DNA of 64,000 nt from Phaeobacter sp. QD34_24 (GCF_028890115.1 NZ_JARCJD010000016.1:1-64000); one strand, 5' to 3'; counted from the stretch's first letter, positions 1 to 7,900 are shown. Notes: a model not told the origin generated them from the sequence alone. Numbers and translations are program-made.

Positions 1-243
1 AGATCAGACATGTTACCGCTCGATTTTCGAACCGTGAATCACGCCGCTGGACGGAAATCAATGGGTCCTGACCCTAAAAAAGATGTTTACGGCTCGTAAA
101 CCGGCGTGGCTTTTGCGCGGCATTCCCAATGAAATATGGCAAGTTCGCCAGATTCTGGGCCCATTGGGCTGGATCTGAAAGGCGATTTGACCGAGTCTTT
201 CCCGCAAAAGAGCAGCATCAAAACCGGGTTCACAGGCCGACCC
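1..243. other. Upstream non-coding stretch before the transglycosylase
   Basis: I see no convincing gene here. The reading frame of the next gene can be extended upstream to an ATG at 136, but that extension has no signal-peptide character and is not needed. The only clear structure is a perfect inverted repeat at 86-100 (TTTACG, loop GCT, CGTAAA). It could be a regulator site or a small hairpin. Confidence 0.4.
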
Positions 244-1065
244 ATGTTCAAATCATGTCTATATGCCGCCGTAGCGGCGGCGATTCCCCTGTTGCTGACC
301 GGGCCGACGGGGGCCGAGCAGCTCCCGAAGCCCTTTCCGGAGTTCGAGGCCAAGCGGGTCAAGCCGCCAAAGCCCGGCACCGGGCAGCGCATCACGGTTC
401 AGATCACCCCGCCGGTGGTGCAGCCGCAAACTGCGGCAGAGGGCACACCGGGCGCATCACCCGAACAGCCCGTCGGGCGGTATTCCTGGTTCTGGCAGCA
501 GGTCGCGCCGGATCTGGGCGCCACCACGGGGGCGGCCCGGCTGGAACGGGCGCTTGGGGTGCTGAGTTCCAGCGAAGGCAGTTCCATCGCCGCACCGCGC
601 CTGCAGACCCTGCAAGAGATTGTCGCCAGCCAGGGGGTGCCGATCCTCATGGCGAGCCTTGAAGCGCGCGTCTCTCCGGCGCTGACCCTGGCGGTGATCG
701 CGGTGGAAAGCGAAGGCCGGGTGGATGCGCTGAGTTCCGCCGGGGCGCAGGGGTTGATGCAACTGATGCCGGACACCGCCAGCCGCTTTGGCGTCAGCGA
801 TGCCTTTGCAGCCCAGCAGAACATTGCGGGCGGCGTGAAATATCTCGATTGGCTGCTACAGGAGTTCAAGGGCGATGCGATCCTGGCTCTGGCTGGCTAC
901 AATGCGGGGGAGGGCGCCGTGCATGATCACGCCGGGGTGCCCCCCTTTGCCGAAACGCGTGACTATGTGCCAAAGGTGCTGGCGGCCTATCGGGTGGCCC
1001 GCAACCTGTGCATGACACCGCCCGAGCTGATCACCGACGGCTGCGTCTTCCGCCGGGTGGAGTAG
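244..1065 (+). CDS. Exported lytic murein transglycosylase (SLT domain)
   Basis: Predicted periplasmic enzyme of 273 aa that cleaves the glycan strands of peptidoglycan to 1,6-anhydromuropeptides. I chose the ATG at 244 because it puts a typical signal peptide at the N terminus (residues 1-24, ending around TGAEQ). A proline-rich linker follows (about 28-75). The C-terminal half carries the Slt70-type catalytic domain: Glu155 in AVESEGRVDALSS is the expected general acid, followed by GAQGLMQLMP (168-177) and the conserved AGYNAGEGAV segment (217-226). An in-frame ATG at 136 would add 36 residues without features. The gene stands alone, convergent with the TetR gene that follows. Confidence 0.9.
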   Translation: MFKSCLYAAVAAAIPLLLTGPTGAEQLPKPFPEFEAKRVKPPKPGTGQRITVQITPPVVQPQTAAEGTPGASPEQPVGRYSWFWQQVAPDLGATTGAARLERALGVLSSSEGSSIAAPRLQTLQEIVASQGVPILMASLEARVSPALTLAVIAVESEGRVDALSSAGAQGLMQLMPDTASRFGVSDAFAAQQNIAGGVKYLDWLLQEFKGDAILALAGYNAGEGAVHDHAGVPPFAETRDYVPKVLAAYRVARNLCMTPPELITDGCVFRRVE

Positions 1066-1082
1066 GCTCGCGCGTCCGCCTG

Positions 1083-1664
1083 TCAGCCTTGCGGAAGATG
1101 CAGGGTGAGCAGCCCGCGGGCGGCCTCCTTGGCGTCTGCGGCCGGATCCCCGGCCAATCCGCCGCCCCGCGCCATCACCGCTGACACGATTGCCCCTTCC
1201 TTCAGCAGCAACAGCTGACGCGCCAGTTTGACCGGCTCTGCCGCTCCGGCAGCCTTGGCAATGCTTGCGAAGTGATCCTGCAGGATCTGCTTGTGCGCCG
1301 CGGATTGGGCGTGGATCGGGTGGTTGACCTCCTGGAACTCGGCACTGGCCTTGATGAACATGCAGCCGCGGAATTCTGGCTTCTCGAACCATTCCGACAG
1401 GGCGTCAAACATCGCCAGCAGCTGGCCTTCGGGCGTATCCGAAAGCTCCTCGATCCGGCGATACAGCCAGTGGCGGAAGTTCTCGTCCCGCAGGCGCAGC
1501 ACCGCGAGGATCAGTTCTTCCTTGGTGCGGAAGTGCTTGTACATGGAGGTCTTCGACACGCCCGTTTCAGCCACCAGCATATCCATGCCAGTCGCGTGAA
1601 AGCCGTTTCGGTAAAACACGGTCAGGGCCTTTCGGACCAGCTCGTCTCGCTTGTTTGGGCGCAT
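1083..1664 (-). CDS. TetR/AcrR family transcriptional regulator
   Basis: 193-aa DNA-binding repressor-type protein. The helix-turn-helix lies at about residues 26-46 (GMDMLVAETGVSKTSMYKHF), the usual TetR N-terminal position, followed by the TKEELILAVL helix. The remainder is a helical ligand-binding and dimerisation domain that I cannot assign to a ligand. The frame opens further upstream, but the ATG at 1664 gives the family-typical N terminus. It is transcribed away from the SnoaL/PNPOx/hydrolase/PhzF operon, and the gap contains three copies of a TGTACnGATCnGTACA-like site, one overlapping this gene's own likely promoter. I infer that it represses itself and the divergent operon. Confidence 0.9.
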   Translation of the reverse strand: MRPNKRDELVRKALTVFYRNGFHATGMDMLVAETGVSKTSMYKHFRTKEELILAVLRLRDENFRHWLYRRIEELSDTPEGQLLAMFDALSEWFEKPEFRGCMFIKASAEFQEVNHPIHAQSAAHKQILQDHFASIAKAAGAAEPVKLARQLLLLKEGAIVSAVMARGGGLAGDPAADAKEAARGLLTLHLPQG

Positions 1665-1678
1665 GATTCGTCTCTTTC

Positions 1679-1694
1679 TGTACTGATCTGTACA
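1679..1694. promoter_or_regulatory. TetR-type operator, copy 1
   Basis: TGTACTGATCTGTACA is a 16-base near-perfect palindrome (TGTACnGATCnGTACA). It sits 15 bases upstream of the TetR start codon and overlaps the predicted -10. Two related copies lie at 1811-1826 and 1840-1855. Confidence 0.7.
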
Positions 1695-1719
1695 TAAAAT
1701 GCACCCATGGGGAAAGCAA
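1691..1719 (-). promoter_or_regulatory. Predicted promoter of the TetR gene
   Basis: On the minus strand TTGCTT (1719-1714) and TATGTA (1696-1691) are separated by 17 bases, a reasonable -35/-10 pair. The -10 element overlaps the first TetR-type operator (1679-1694), the arrangement expected for autorepression. This is inferred from sequence only. Confidence 0.5.
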
Positions 1720-1786
1720 CTGCGACACAATAAAGTGAAGCATTTCAGGCGATTGAGGGTGGAATCAGGAAAACTGATCACAGCCG

Positions 1787-1801
1787 ATCACAAAATGTGA
1801 T
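1787..1801. promoter_or_regulatory. Second palindrome type in the divergent control region
   Basis: ATCACA, spacer AAA, TGTGAT is a perfect inverted repeat directly upstream of operator copy 2. The half-site GATCACA also occurs at 1776-1782. It is unrelated to the GTAC-type operators, so it may bind a second protein. Nothing in the sequence identifies which. Confidence 0.4.
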
Positions 1802-1810
1802 TTGCAAAAC

Positions 1811-1826
1811 AGTACTGATCGGTACA
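1811..1826. promoter_or_regulatory. TetR-type operator, copy 2
   Basis: AGTACTGATCGGTACA matches the copy 1 palindrome except for the first base and the degenerate inner base. It lies on the operon side of the control region. Confidence 0.65.
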
Positions 1827-1839
1827 GCTTGGTGGAAAG

Positions 1840-1855
1840 TTAACAGATCGGTACA
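1840..1855. promoter_or_regulatory. TetR-type operator, copy 3 (one degenerate arm)
   Basis: TTAACAGATCGGTACA keeps the GATCnGTACA half of the operator perfectly but has a degenerate left arm. It starts 29 bases after the start of copy 2 and ends 25 bases before the first downstream ATG with a good ribosome site. Confidence 0.5.
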
Positions 1856-1880
1856 CCTAAGCCCAAGGATGGAGGCCCCA

Positions 1881-2117
1881 ATGAGACGATTGTTCCAACC
1901 CATGCGCTCCCCATTTGGTCCTTTTGCGCTGACGGCCGCCATTGCGGCGGCCCAGCTGACACCGGCAGGTGGCTTTGAATACGCGGAACCACTGACCCGC
2001 ACCGGCTTTGCCCAGGTGATCCATTTCGCCCGGACATCCGCCGCCCGGCCCGGTGGCGCACAGACCATGGCGGTTACCATGCCCGAGGGGGCCGCCATGC
2101 GGGTGGGCGCCCCGTAA
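1881..2117 (+). CDS. Small hypothetical protein, first gene of the TetR-controlled operon
   Basis: 78-aa open frame starting at an ATG six bases after a GGAGG ribosome site. The N-terminal third (FGPFALTAAIAAAQLTPAGG) could be a weak signal or membrane segment; the rest has no motif I recognise. It lies between the operators and the SnoaL-like gene, in the same direction. Its first codons are less GC-rich at third positions than the rest, and the C terminus ends abruptly in a GC-rich stretch. It may be a real small protein, a leader peptide, or the remnant of a longer gene. Confidence 0.4.
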   Translation: MRRLFQPMRSPFGPFALTAAIAAAQLTPAGGFEYAEPLTRTGFAQVIHFARTSAARPGGAQTMAVTMPEGAAMRVGAP

Positions 2118-2232
2118 GCGGCGGCCACCCGACCCACCCCGGCCCGGGCGCATCTGACCTCCCCCCACGCGCGCTCCCGGACCGGGGTGGCAAATCCTTC
2201 CCTCCTCCGACCCTCAAGAAAGGACTTCCTTC

Positions 2233-2697
2233 ATGTCCCGTCCCCCTGTGCCTCCCTTCGACAAAGCCAGTGCCATCCAAAAGGTGCGCCTTGCCGAAGA
2301 TGGCTGGAACACCCGCGATCCGCAGACCGTGGCGCCGGCCTATACCGATGACTGCCCCTGGCGGAACCGGGCCGATTTCGCCATCGGCCAGGACGAGATC
2401 CGCGCGCTGTTGACCCGCAAGTGGTCGCGCGAGTTGAACTACCGGCTGATAAAGGAGCTCTGGGCCTATACCGAAAACCGCATAGCCGTGCGCTTTGCCT
2501 ATGAATGGCAGGATGACAGCGGCCAGTGGTATCGCTCTTACGGCAACGAGAACTGGGAGTTCGCCGCAGACGGTCGCATGCAGCGGCGTATCGCCTCGAT
2601 CAACGATCTGCCGATCCGGCAAGAGGATCGCCTGTTCCACTGGCCGCTGGGCCGCCGCCCCGACGATCATCCCGGCCTGTCGGAGCTCGGTCTCTGA
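2233..2697 (+). CDS. SnoaL-like / NTF2-fold protein (DUF1348 type)
   Basis: 154-aa soluble protein of the nuclear transport factor 2-like fold. The DUF1348 signature is clear: an N-terminal helix with [17 protein letters not shown], then [10 protein letters not shown], a [15 protein letters not shown] segment, and the strand [20 protein letters not shown]. The family is annotated as SnoaL-like, but no reaction is established for it. The start follows an AAAGGA site. It is a member of the operon downstream of the TetR operators, with the PNPOx-like gene 35 bases further on. A small-molecule binding or isomerase role is plausible, not shown. Confidence 0.85.
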   Translation: MSRPPVPPFDKASAIQKVRLAEDGWNTRDPQTVAPAYTDDCPWRNRADFAIGQDEIRALLTRKWSRELNYRLIKELWAYTENRIAVRFAYEWQDDSGQWYRSYGNENWEFAADGRMQRRIASINDLPIRQEDRLFHWPLGRRPDDHPGLSELGL

Positions 2698-2732
2698 TCC
2701 ATTTTCCCAACCTCAAAAAAGCGAGTGCAACC

Positions 2733-3347
2733 ATGCCCCGTGCCTTTGCAGAAATTGCCTTTACCCCCGCCGTGCGCGCCCATCAGGAGCGCATGGGCTC
2801 GGCCCGGTCCTATGGTCGGCTGCTGGATATTCCCGAACGTTCAGGCGACCGGATCGGCGTTGCCGAGGCCGCCTTTATCGCCGATCGCGATGGCTTCTAT
2901 CAGGCGACGGTGTCGGAAACCGGCTGGCCCTATGTGCAGTTCCGGGGCGGGCCGCGCGGCTTTCTCAAGGTGCTGGACGACAAGACAATCGCCTATGCCG
3001 ATTTAAGCGGCAACAAGCAGTATGTCTCGCTTGGCAACCTCACGGAAAACGCCCGCATCTCGATGATCCTGATGGATTACCCGAACCAGCGGCGGCTCAA
3101 GATCTGGGGCACGGTTGAGGTGGTCGAAGGCGCCGAAGCGACGGATGGCCTGTTCCCTTCGGGCGCCGATGCCACCCCGGAGCGGGCCATCCTGATCCGC
3201 GTCGAGGCATTTGACTGGAACTGCCCCCGCCATATCCCCGAGCGGCTGACGCTGGAGGAGCTGGAACCCCACCTGGCCCCCCTGCGCACGCAGCTTGCGG
3301 AGCTCAAGGCCGAGAACGCGCGCCTGAAGGCAGGTCAGCCCGCCTGA
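2733..3347 (+). CDS. Pyridoxamine 5'-phosphate oxidase family flavoprotein
   Basis: 204 aa. The split-barrel flavin-binding fold is suggested by [20 protein letters not shown] (about 48-67), [17 protein letters not shown], the [10 protein letters not shown] segment and [12 protein letters not shown]. Proteins of this type bind FMN or a related cofactor and reduce or oxidise small molecules; this is not the vitamin B6 enzyme PdxH itself. The last 35 residues ([20 protein letters not shown] onward) form a short heptad-like coiled coil, possibly for oligomerisation. The frame is open upstream of 2733, but those residues have a shadow-frame composition, and this ATG gives the family-typical start. 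Third gene of the TetR-controlled operon. Confidence 0.85.
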   Translation: MPRAFAEIAFTPAVRAHQERMGSARSYGRLLDIPERSGDRIGVAEAAFIADRDGFYQATVSETGWPYVQFRGGPRGFLKVLDDKTIAYADLSGNKQYVSLGNLTENARISMILMDYPNQRRLKIWGTVEVVEGAEATDGLFPSGADATPERAILIRVEAFDWNCPRHIPERLTLEELEPHLAPLRTQLAELKAENARLKAGQPA

Positions 3348-3391
3348 GGCTGTTCTCGGAACACCCACCACACCCAGAAAGGAATACAGAC

Positions 3392-4348
3392 ATGAAACAC
3401 CATCCGACACATGCGTTGAACGCGGTCTTCGTGGCCGGTGCGATAGCGGTCTCTGCCCTGCCGGGAATGGGACAGGCCAATACCATGCCGGAGGTGAGTT
3501 TTTCCGCCGCGCAGATCGAAGGGCTGAACATCGCCTACCGCGAGGCCGGTGACCCCGCGAACCCCACGGTCCTGCTGCTGCATGGCTTTCCGACCTCTTC
3601 GCATATGTTCCGCGAGCTGATCCCGGTGCTGGCCGAGCAATACCATGTGATCGCGCCCGACTACCCCGGTTTCGGCGCCTCGGATATGCCGGATGCGGCG
3701 GAGTATGAATACAGTTTCGCCAATACCGCCGAACTGATGACGGCGCTGCTGGATGAAAAGGGGGTCGGGGACTATGCCGTCTATCTGATGGATTACGGCG
3801 CCCCGGTGGGGTACCGGATGTTCGCCGAGCACCCCGAGCGCGTGACAGGTTTCATCATCCAGAACGGCAACGCCTACGCGGAGGGCCTGCGCGAGTTCTG
3901 GGATCCGATGAAGGCCTATTGGGCCGATCCCAGCGCGGAAAACGGCGATGCCCTGCGCGGCTTCCTGACCCTGGATGCCACCAAGTGGCAGTTCACCCAC
4001 GGGGTGCAGGATCCCTCCACCATCAGCCCGGACAACTTCTGGCACGTGCAATATCTCCTGGACCGTCCAGGCAATCAGGAGGTGCAGCTGGAGATGTTCC
4101 TCGACTACGGCACCAATGTGGGGGAATACCCCAAATGGCAGGCGCTGTTCCGCGAGCACCAGCCGCCCGCGCTGCTGGTCTGGGGCGCCAATGACTACAT
4201 CTTCCCGGCGGAAGGGGCGCATCCTTACAAACGCGACCTCACGGATCTGGAATTTCACCTGCTGGATACCGGTCACTTCGCCCTGGAAGAATACGGCGAT
4301 GAGATCGCAGGCTGGATGCTGACCTTCCTGGACCGGATCAACGACTGA
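3392..4348 (+). CDS. Secreted alpha/beta-hydrolase with Asp nucleophile (epoxide hydrolase / haloalkane dehalogenase-like)
   Basis: 318 aa. Residues 1-29 form a signal peptide (hydrophobic [15 protein letters not shown], cleavage near GQA), so the enzyme is probably periplasmic. The oxyanion motif HGFP is at 64-67. The nucleophile elbow reads LMDYGAPVG, with Asp134 where lipases and esterases have Ser; this is the arrangement of epoxide hydrolases and haloalkane dehalogenases. The acid is probably the Asp in WGANDYIFP and the base the His in [10 protein letters not shown] good AGAAAGGA ribosome site precedes the start. It sits between the PNPOx-like and PhzF-like genes. The substrate is unknown, and most members of this hydrolase group are cytoplasmic. 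Confidence 0.88.
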   Translation: MKHHPTHALNAVFVAGAIAVSALPGMGQANTMPEVSFSAAQIEGLNIAYREAGDPANPTVLLLHGFPTSSHMFRELIPVLAEQYHVIAPDYPGFGASDMPDAAEYEYSFANTAELMTALLDEKGVGDYAVYLMDYGAPVGYRMFAEHPERVTGFIIQNGNAYAEGLREFWDPMKAYWADPSAENGDALRGFLTLDATKWQFTHGVQDPSTISPDNFWHVQYLLDRPGNQEVQLEMFLDYGTNVGEYPKWQALFREHQPPALLVWGANDYIFPAEGAHPYKRDLTDLEFHLLDTGHFALEEYGDEIAGWMLTFLDRIND

Positions 4349-4414
4349 CCCATGGCGGGGTACCGGAACCATCTCCGGTGCCCCCCTTCACCATTTCAAT
4401 AAAGGAGACAATTC

Positions 4415-5263
4415 ATGGCAGAGACCCTGACAGTCGACCGGGTAGCGGCATTCTCGAACGGTGCCCAAGGCGGCAATCCCGCCGGTGTGGTGATCGCCGA
4501 CCAGATGCCGAGCGCGGCCGAGATGCAGCGTATCGCCGCCGAGGTCGGCTATTCCGAGACCGCCTTTGCCGCGCCATCCGGCGATCACGGCGGCGCCTGG
4601 CGGGTGCGCTATTTTGCCCCCAGCACCGAGGTCGCTTTTTGCGGCCATGCCACCATCGCGCTGGGCGCGCGGCTGGCGGCGCGGTTTGGCGGCGGGACCT
4701 ATCCGCTGGTGCTGAACGACGGCACCATCTCGGTCGAGAGCGATGCGACGGGGGATCTCTCCCGTGCCGCGCTGATGTCGCCCCCGACCAAGAGCGGGCC
4801 CGCATCGGCAGAGCTGCTGCAGGCGGCCCTGGCGCTGTTCGACCTTGCACCGGCTGATCTGGACCCGGCGCTGGCTCCGGCGGTTGCCAATGCAGGCAAT
4901 GATCACCTGGTGCTGGCGCTTGCGGACCGCGCGCGGCTGGCCGCGATGACATATGATCTGAAGGAGGGGGCTGCTCTGATGCAGGCCCATGGGCTGACCA
5001 CCATCAACCTGATCTGGGCTGAAACCCCGCGCCTGTTCCACAGCCGCAACGCCTTTGCCATCGGCGGCGTGCTGGAGGATCCCGCCACCGGCGCGGCGGC
5101 GGCAGCGCTCGCGGGCTATCTGCGCGACGCAGGCTGGCCTCACGGCGGCGCCATCGACATCGTTCAGGGAGAGGACATGGGCGCCAAATCGCTGTTGCGG
5201 GCCGAGATTTCGGATGAACCCGGCGCCAGCATCCGGGTGTCCGGAACCGCCAGGGTCATCTAG
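4415..5263 (+). CDS. PhzF family isomerase-like protein
   Basis: 282-aa member of the PhzF/YddE family (diaminopimelate-epimerase fold, two similar halves). The N-terminal half shows AFSNGAQGGNPAGVVIAD and GYSETAF, with the Glu that PhzF proteins use as acid/base; RYFAPSTEVAFCGHATIALG follows. The C-terminal half has EDPATGAAAAALAGYL. PhzF itself isomerises a phenazine precursor, but no other phenazine genes are present, so this is a paralogue with an unknown substrate. Last clear gene of the operon. Its start follows AAAGGAGA. Confidence 0.88.
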   Translation: MAETLTVDRVAAFSNGAQGGNPAGVVIADQMPSAAEMQRIAAEVGYSETAFAAPSGDHGGAWRVRYFAPSTEVAFCGHATIALGARLAARFGGGTYPLVLNDGTISVESDATGDLSRAALMSPPTKSGPASAELLQAALALFDLAPADLDPALAPAVANAGNDHLVLALADRARLAAMTYDLKEGAALMQAHGLTTINLIWAETPRLFHSRNAFAIGGVLEDPATGAAAAALAGYLRDAGWPHGGAIDIVQGEDMGAKSLLRAEISDEPGASIRVSGTARVI

Positions 5264-5362
5264 TCACTCAGGGGGGGCAGGTCCAGGCCAGCGCCCCCTG
5301 TGCGCCTGCGGCGGCAGTTTCACCTTGTGCGGGTCCCTGCGTTTCGCTTTTGTGAGCCCACT

Positions 5363-6118
5363 ATGTTTTGGCGCGCCTCTTACATCAGCCTGTTTCTGCT
5401 CATCGCCGCACCACTGGGCGCCCATTCCCCCTATTACACCCAAGTGGAGCCGCTGCAGCCGGATGGCAGCGGCTTTGCATTGAAGCTTCTGAATGGTGAT
5501 GGGGTCGTCGGCTCTGATCCTGTGCGGGCTGTCATAGTAGACGAGGCGGGCCATGCCCGTGCCATTTCGCCGTTGGGGGTGAGCCTGCACATTTCCTGCC
5601 TTCGGGGGGAGGGGACGCGGCGATGTGTTGTATATGATGGGATCTCTGCTGAGGTCTTTGAACCGGATCCCGGAACATGGGAGACGCGCCCGGTCATCGA
5701 GCAGGACGGCAAACCCATGCCCACTGCCTACCCTGAGCATATGGGGCAGAGCTTTGGTTTCCTTGTCAGATCCGCCACATGGGCAGAGATCCTGTTGTTT
5801 GAGGCGAGCAAGATCATATCGAGCCCAATCTCGGCGTGTCTGGCCCTGCTCTGGTGGACCGCGATTGCCTCGCTGCTGACATTTACATTCTGGCGCATCG
5901 GCCGTCCGGACTTCCGGGGCGCAGCAACAGTCCTATGGGCGGTGCTGCGCTTGGCTGCGGCGGCTGGCCTGTTTTCCGCCACGGTCAAGGCCTGGGGCTG
6001 GGCGCCATATTCGCCTTACTATGCCGCGTTCTTTGCAATGTCAGGAGCGCTGTGTGCCCTGGTCCTGACCCGTCCCAGACAGCATGCACCAGAGGGCGAG
6101 CACCCCATCCGGGAATGA
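5363..6118 (+). CDS. Hypothetical exported membrane protein
   Basis: 251 aa, not recognised. A signal peptide (residues 1-20, SLFLLIAAPLGA) leads into a roughly 130-residue soluble domain containing two Cys (SCLRGEGTRRC), which could form a disulfide in the periplasm. Three membrane segments follow at about 153-175, 184-206 and 213-233, then a charged tail. I chose the ATG at 5363 because residues before it in the open frame are basic and unlike a signal peptide. It follows phzF by 99 bases, a gap holding a weak GC hairpin (5269-5300), so it may be outside the operon. It ends at a clear bidirectional terminator. Confidence 0.7.
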   Translation: MFWRASYISLFLLIAAPLGAHSPYYTQVEPLQPDGSGFALKLLNGDGVVGSDPVRAVIVDEAGHARAISPLGVSLHISCLRGEGTRRCVVYDGISAEVFEPDPGTWETRPVIEQDGKPMPTAYPEHMGQSFGFLVRSATWAEILLFEASKIISSPISACLALLWWTAIASLLTFTFWRIGRPDFRGAATVLWAVLRLAAAAGLFSATVKAWGWAPYSPYYAAFFAMSGALCALVLTRPRQHAPEGEHPIRE

Positions 6119-6129
6119 CGGAGCGACAG

Positions 6130-6163
6130 AAAAGGCCCGCCGGATGCATCGGGCGGGCCTTTT
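6130..6163. terminator. Bidirectional rho-independent terminator
   Basis: A 12-bp stem (AAAAGGCCCGCC and its complement) with a T-run on both strands lies between the convergent membrane-protein gene and the CoA-transferase operon. Confidence 0.85.
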
Positions 6164-6186
6164 CAAATTCAGCTGCGTGGCTGCGA

Positions 6187-6816
6187 TCAGTTGACGATGG
6201 TCGCTTCGGTCGCGGCGCGCAGCTCTTCTTCGGTGACGCCATCGGCCAGCTCAACGATTTTCAGGCCACCCTCGACCACGTCGAGCACGCCCAGACCGGT
6301 GATGATGCGGTCCACAACGCCCTTGCCGGTCAGCGGCAGGGTGCAGGCCTTCAGAACCTTGCTGTCGCCGTGCTTGTTGGTGTGGTCCATGACCACGACC
6401 ACGCGGCCAACGCCTGCGACCAGGTCCATGGCGCCGCCCATGCCCTTGACCAGCTTGCCGGGGATCATCCAGTTTGCCAGGTCGCCGTTCTCGGCCACTT
6501 CCATCGCGCCCAGGATCGCCATGGCGATCTTGCCGCCGCGGATCATCGCGAAGCTTTGCGCGCTATCGAAATAGGCGGTCTGCGGCAGTTCGGTGATGGT
6601 CTGCTTGCCGGCGTTGATCAGGTCGGGATCCTCTTCGCCCTCGATGGGGAAGGGGCCCATGCCCAGCATGCCGTTCTCGGATTGCAGCGTCACCTCGACG
6701 CCCTCGGGGATGTAGTTGGAAACCAGCGTCGGGATGCCGATGCCGAGGTTCACATACCAGCCGTCCTGCAGTTCCTGTGCCGCGCGGGCGGCCATCTGAT
6801 TGCGGTCCCAAGCCAT
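6187..6816 (-). CDS. scoB: 3-oxoacid CoA-transferase, subunit B
   Basis: 209-aa beta subunit of a two-subunit family I CoA-transferase. It moves CoA between succinyl-CoA or acyl-CoA and acetoacetate or a related 3-oxoacid (ketone body / short-chain acid use). The catalytic Glu is expected at Glu47 in [12 protein letters not shown], the family signature. [15 protein letters not shown] (about 26-40) and the glycine-rich [10 protein letters not shown] are also typical. Its ATG overlaps the stop codon of subunit A by one base (TAATG), so the two are translationally coupled. Exact acid specificity cannot be read from sequence. Confidence 0.93.
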   Translation of the reverse strand: MAWDRNQMAARAAQELQDGWYVNLGIGIPTLVSNYIPEGVEVTLQSENGMLGMGPFPIEGEEDPDLINAGKQTITELPQTAYFDSAQSFAMIRGGKIAMAILGAMEVAENGDLANWMIPGKLVKGMGGAMDLVAGVGRVVVVMDHTNKHGDSKVLKACTLPLTGKGVVDRIITGLGVLDVVEGGLKIVELADGVTEEELRAATEATIVN

Positions 6817-7538
6817 TATGCGGTCTCCTTCTTGCGAACGGTGCGCTGCTCGATGCGCTTTTCATGCTCGCCCTTGATGATGCGGTGCACGTAGATGCCG
6901 GGCAGGTGGATGTGATCGGGGTCAAGGCTGCCGGTGGGCACGATTTCCTCGACCTCGACCACGCAGACCTTGCCGCAGGTGGCGGCGGGCACGTTGAAGT
7001 TGCGCGCGGTCTTGCGGAACACCAGGTTGCCGGTCTCATCCGCTTTCCAGGCCTTCACGATGGCCAGGTCGGCAAAGAGCCCCTCTTCCATGATGTAGTC
7101 TTCCATGGCGCCGTCAGGGCCGGTGGGGAATTGCTTCTCCAGCTTGCCCTCGGCGATCACGGTGCCGACACCGGTCTTGGTGAAGAAGCCAGGAATGCCC
7201 GCACCGCCTGCACGCATGCGCTCGGCCAGGGTGCCTTGCGGGTTGAATTCCAGCTCCAGCTCTCCAGAGAGGTACTGGCGCATGAATTCGGCGTTTTCCC
7301 CCACGTAGGAGGAGATCATCTTCTTCACCTGCTTGGTCTGCAACAGGATGCCGATGCCGAAATCGTCGACGCCAGCGTTGTTGGAGGCAAAGGTCAGATC
7401 CTTGGTGCCTGCGTCCTTGATTGCGTCCAGCAGAAGCTCTGGAATGCCGCAGAGGCCGAAGCCGCCCGAGGCGATGAACATGCCGTCATGAAGCAGCCCG
7501 TCAAGCGCTTCGGCGGCGTTGGAGTAGACTTTTTTCAC
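6816..7538 (-). CDS. scoA: 3-oxoacid CoA-transferase, subunit A
   Basis: 240-aa alpha subunit. The CoA-transferase signature [10 protein letters not shown] lies at about residues 21-30, with [22 protein letters not shown] typical of the family further on. I chose the GTG at 7538: it gives the usual N terminus ([19 protein letters not shown]) and has an AGGGAG ribosome site six bases upstream. Longer in-frame starts would read through the GC-rich repeat region and have no family counterpart. First gene of the scoAB operon. Confidence 0.92.
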   Translation of the reverse strand: MKKVYSNAAEALDGLLHDGMFIASGGFGLCGIPELLLDAIKDAGTKDLTFASNNAGVDDFGIGILLQTKQVKKMISSYVGENAEFMRQYLSGELELEFNPQGTLAERMRAGGAGIPGFFTKTGVGTVIAEGKLEKQFPTGPDGAMEDYIMEEGLFADLAIVKAWKADETGNLVFRKTARNFNVPAATCGKVCVVEVEEIVPTGSLDPDHIHLPGIYVHRIIKGEHEKRIEQRTVRKKETA

Positions 7539-7668
7539 GGAGTTCTCCCTAAACTGCCAATTGGCAGGGTTCTGCGCCTCGGACCGGGCAGAGTCAAGAA
7601 TACGGAGAGAAACGCGTATTTCTACGGAGACCTGTTCTGCACGAGAGGGCGCCGGACGGGGAGAGGGA

Positions 7669-7836
7669 GCGCTCCCGCGCCCTTGCAGCCCGTTGGCAGT
7701 GCCAATGCCCCCCGCAGGCTTGGGCCTGGCGCCGCTGGCGCGGCGTGGACGTGGGGCAACGGGCATGCCACCGGAGCCACCGCGCCGCGCCAGCGGCGCC
7801 GGGCCCAACGGAGAGGGGACATTCCCTGAATGTGCA
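7669..7836. repeat. Dispersed GC-rich intergenic repeat, copy A
   Basis: This lies in the 362-base gap between scoA and topA. It begins with GCGCTCCCGCGCCC, contains a long GC-rich inverted repeat (GGCGCCGCTGGCGCGGCG against CGCGCCGCGCCAGCGGCGCC) and ends with GGCGCCGGGCCCAAC followed by the small palindrome ACATTC-CCT-GAATGT (7818-7832). The same start and end blocks recur at 21445-21582, and the start block at 24005 and 61887. The rest of the gap (7539-7668, 7837-7900) shows nothing further beyond a probable scoA promoter region. Confidence 0.65.
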
Positions 7837-7900
7837 CCGAACCGGCGGGAGCCGCCCGCTGCTGTCCTTCAGGGTCCTGGCCGCTGGGGAGACGCCCGCC

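Noticed and set aside
4415-5263. Evidence of phenazine biosynthesis
   Set aside because: Only the PhzF-like gene is present; no PhzA/B/C/D/E/G genes are nearby, and PhzF paralogues are common.
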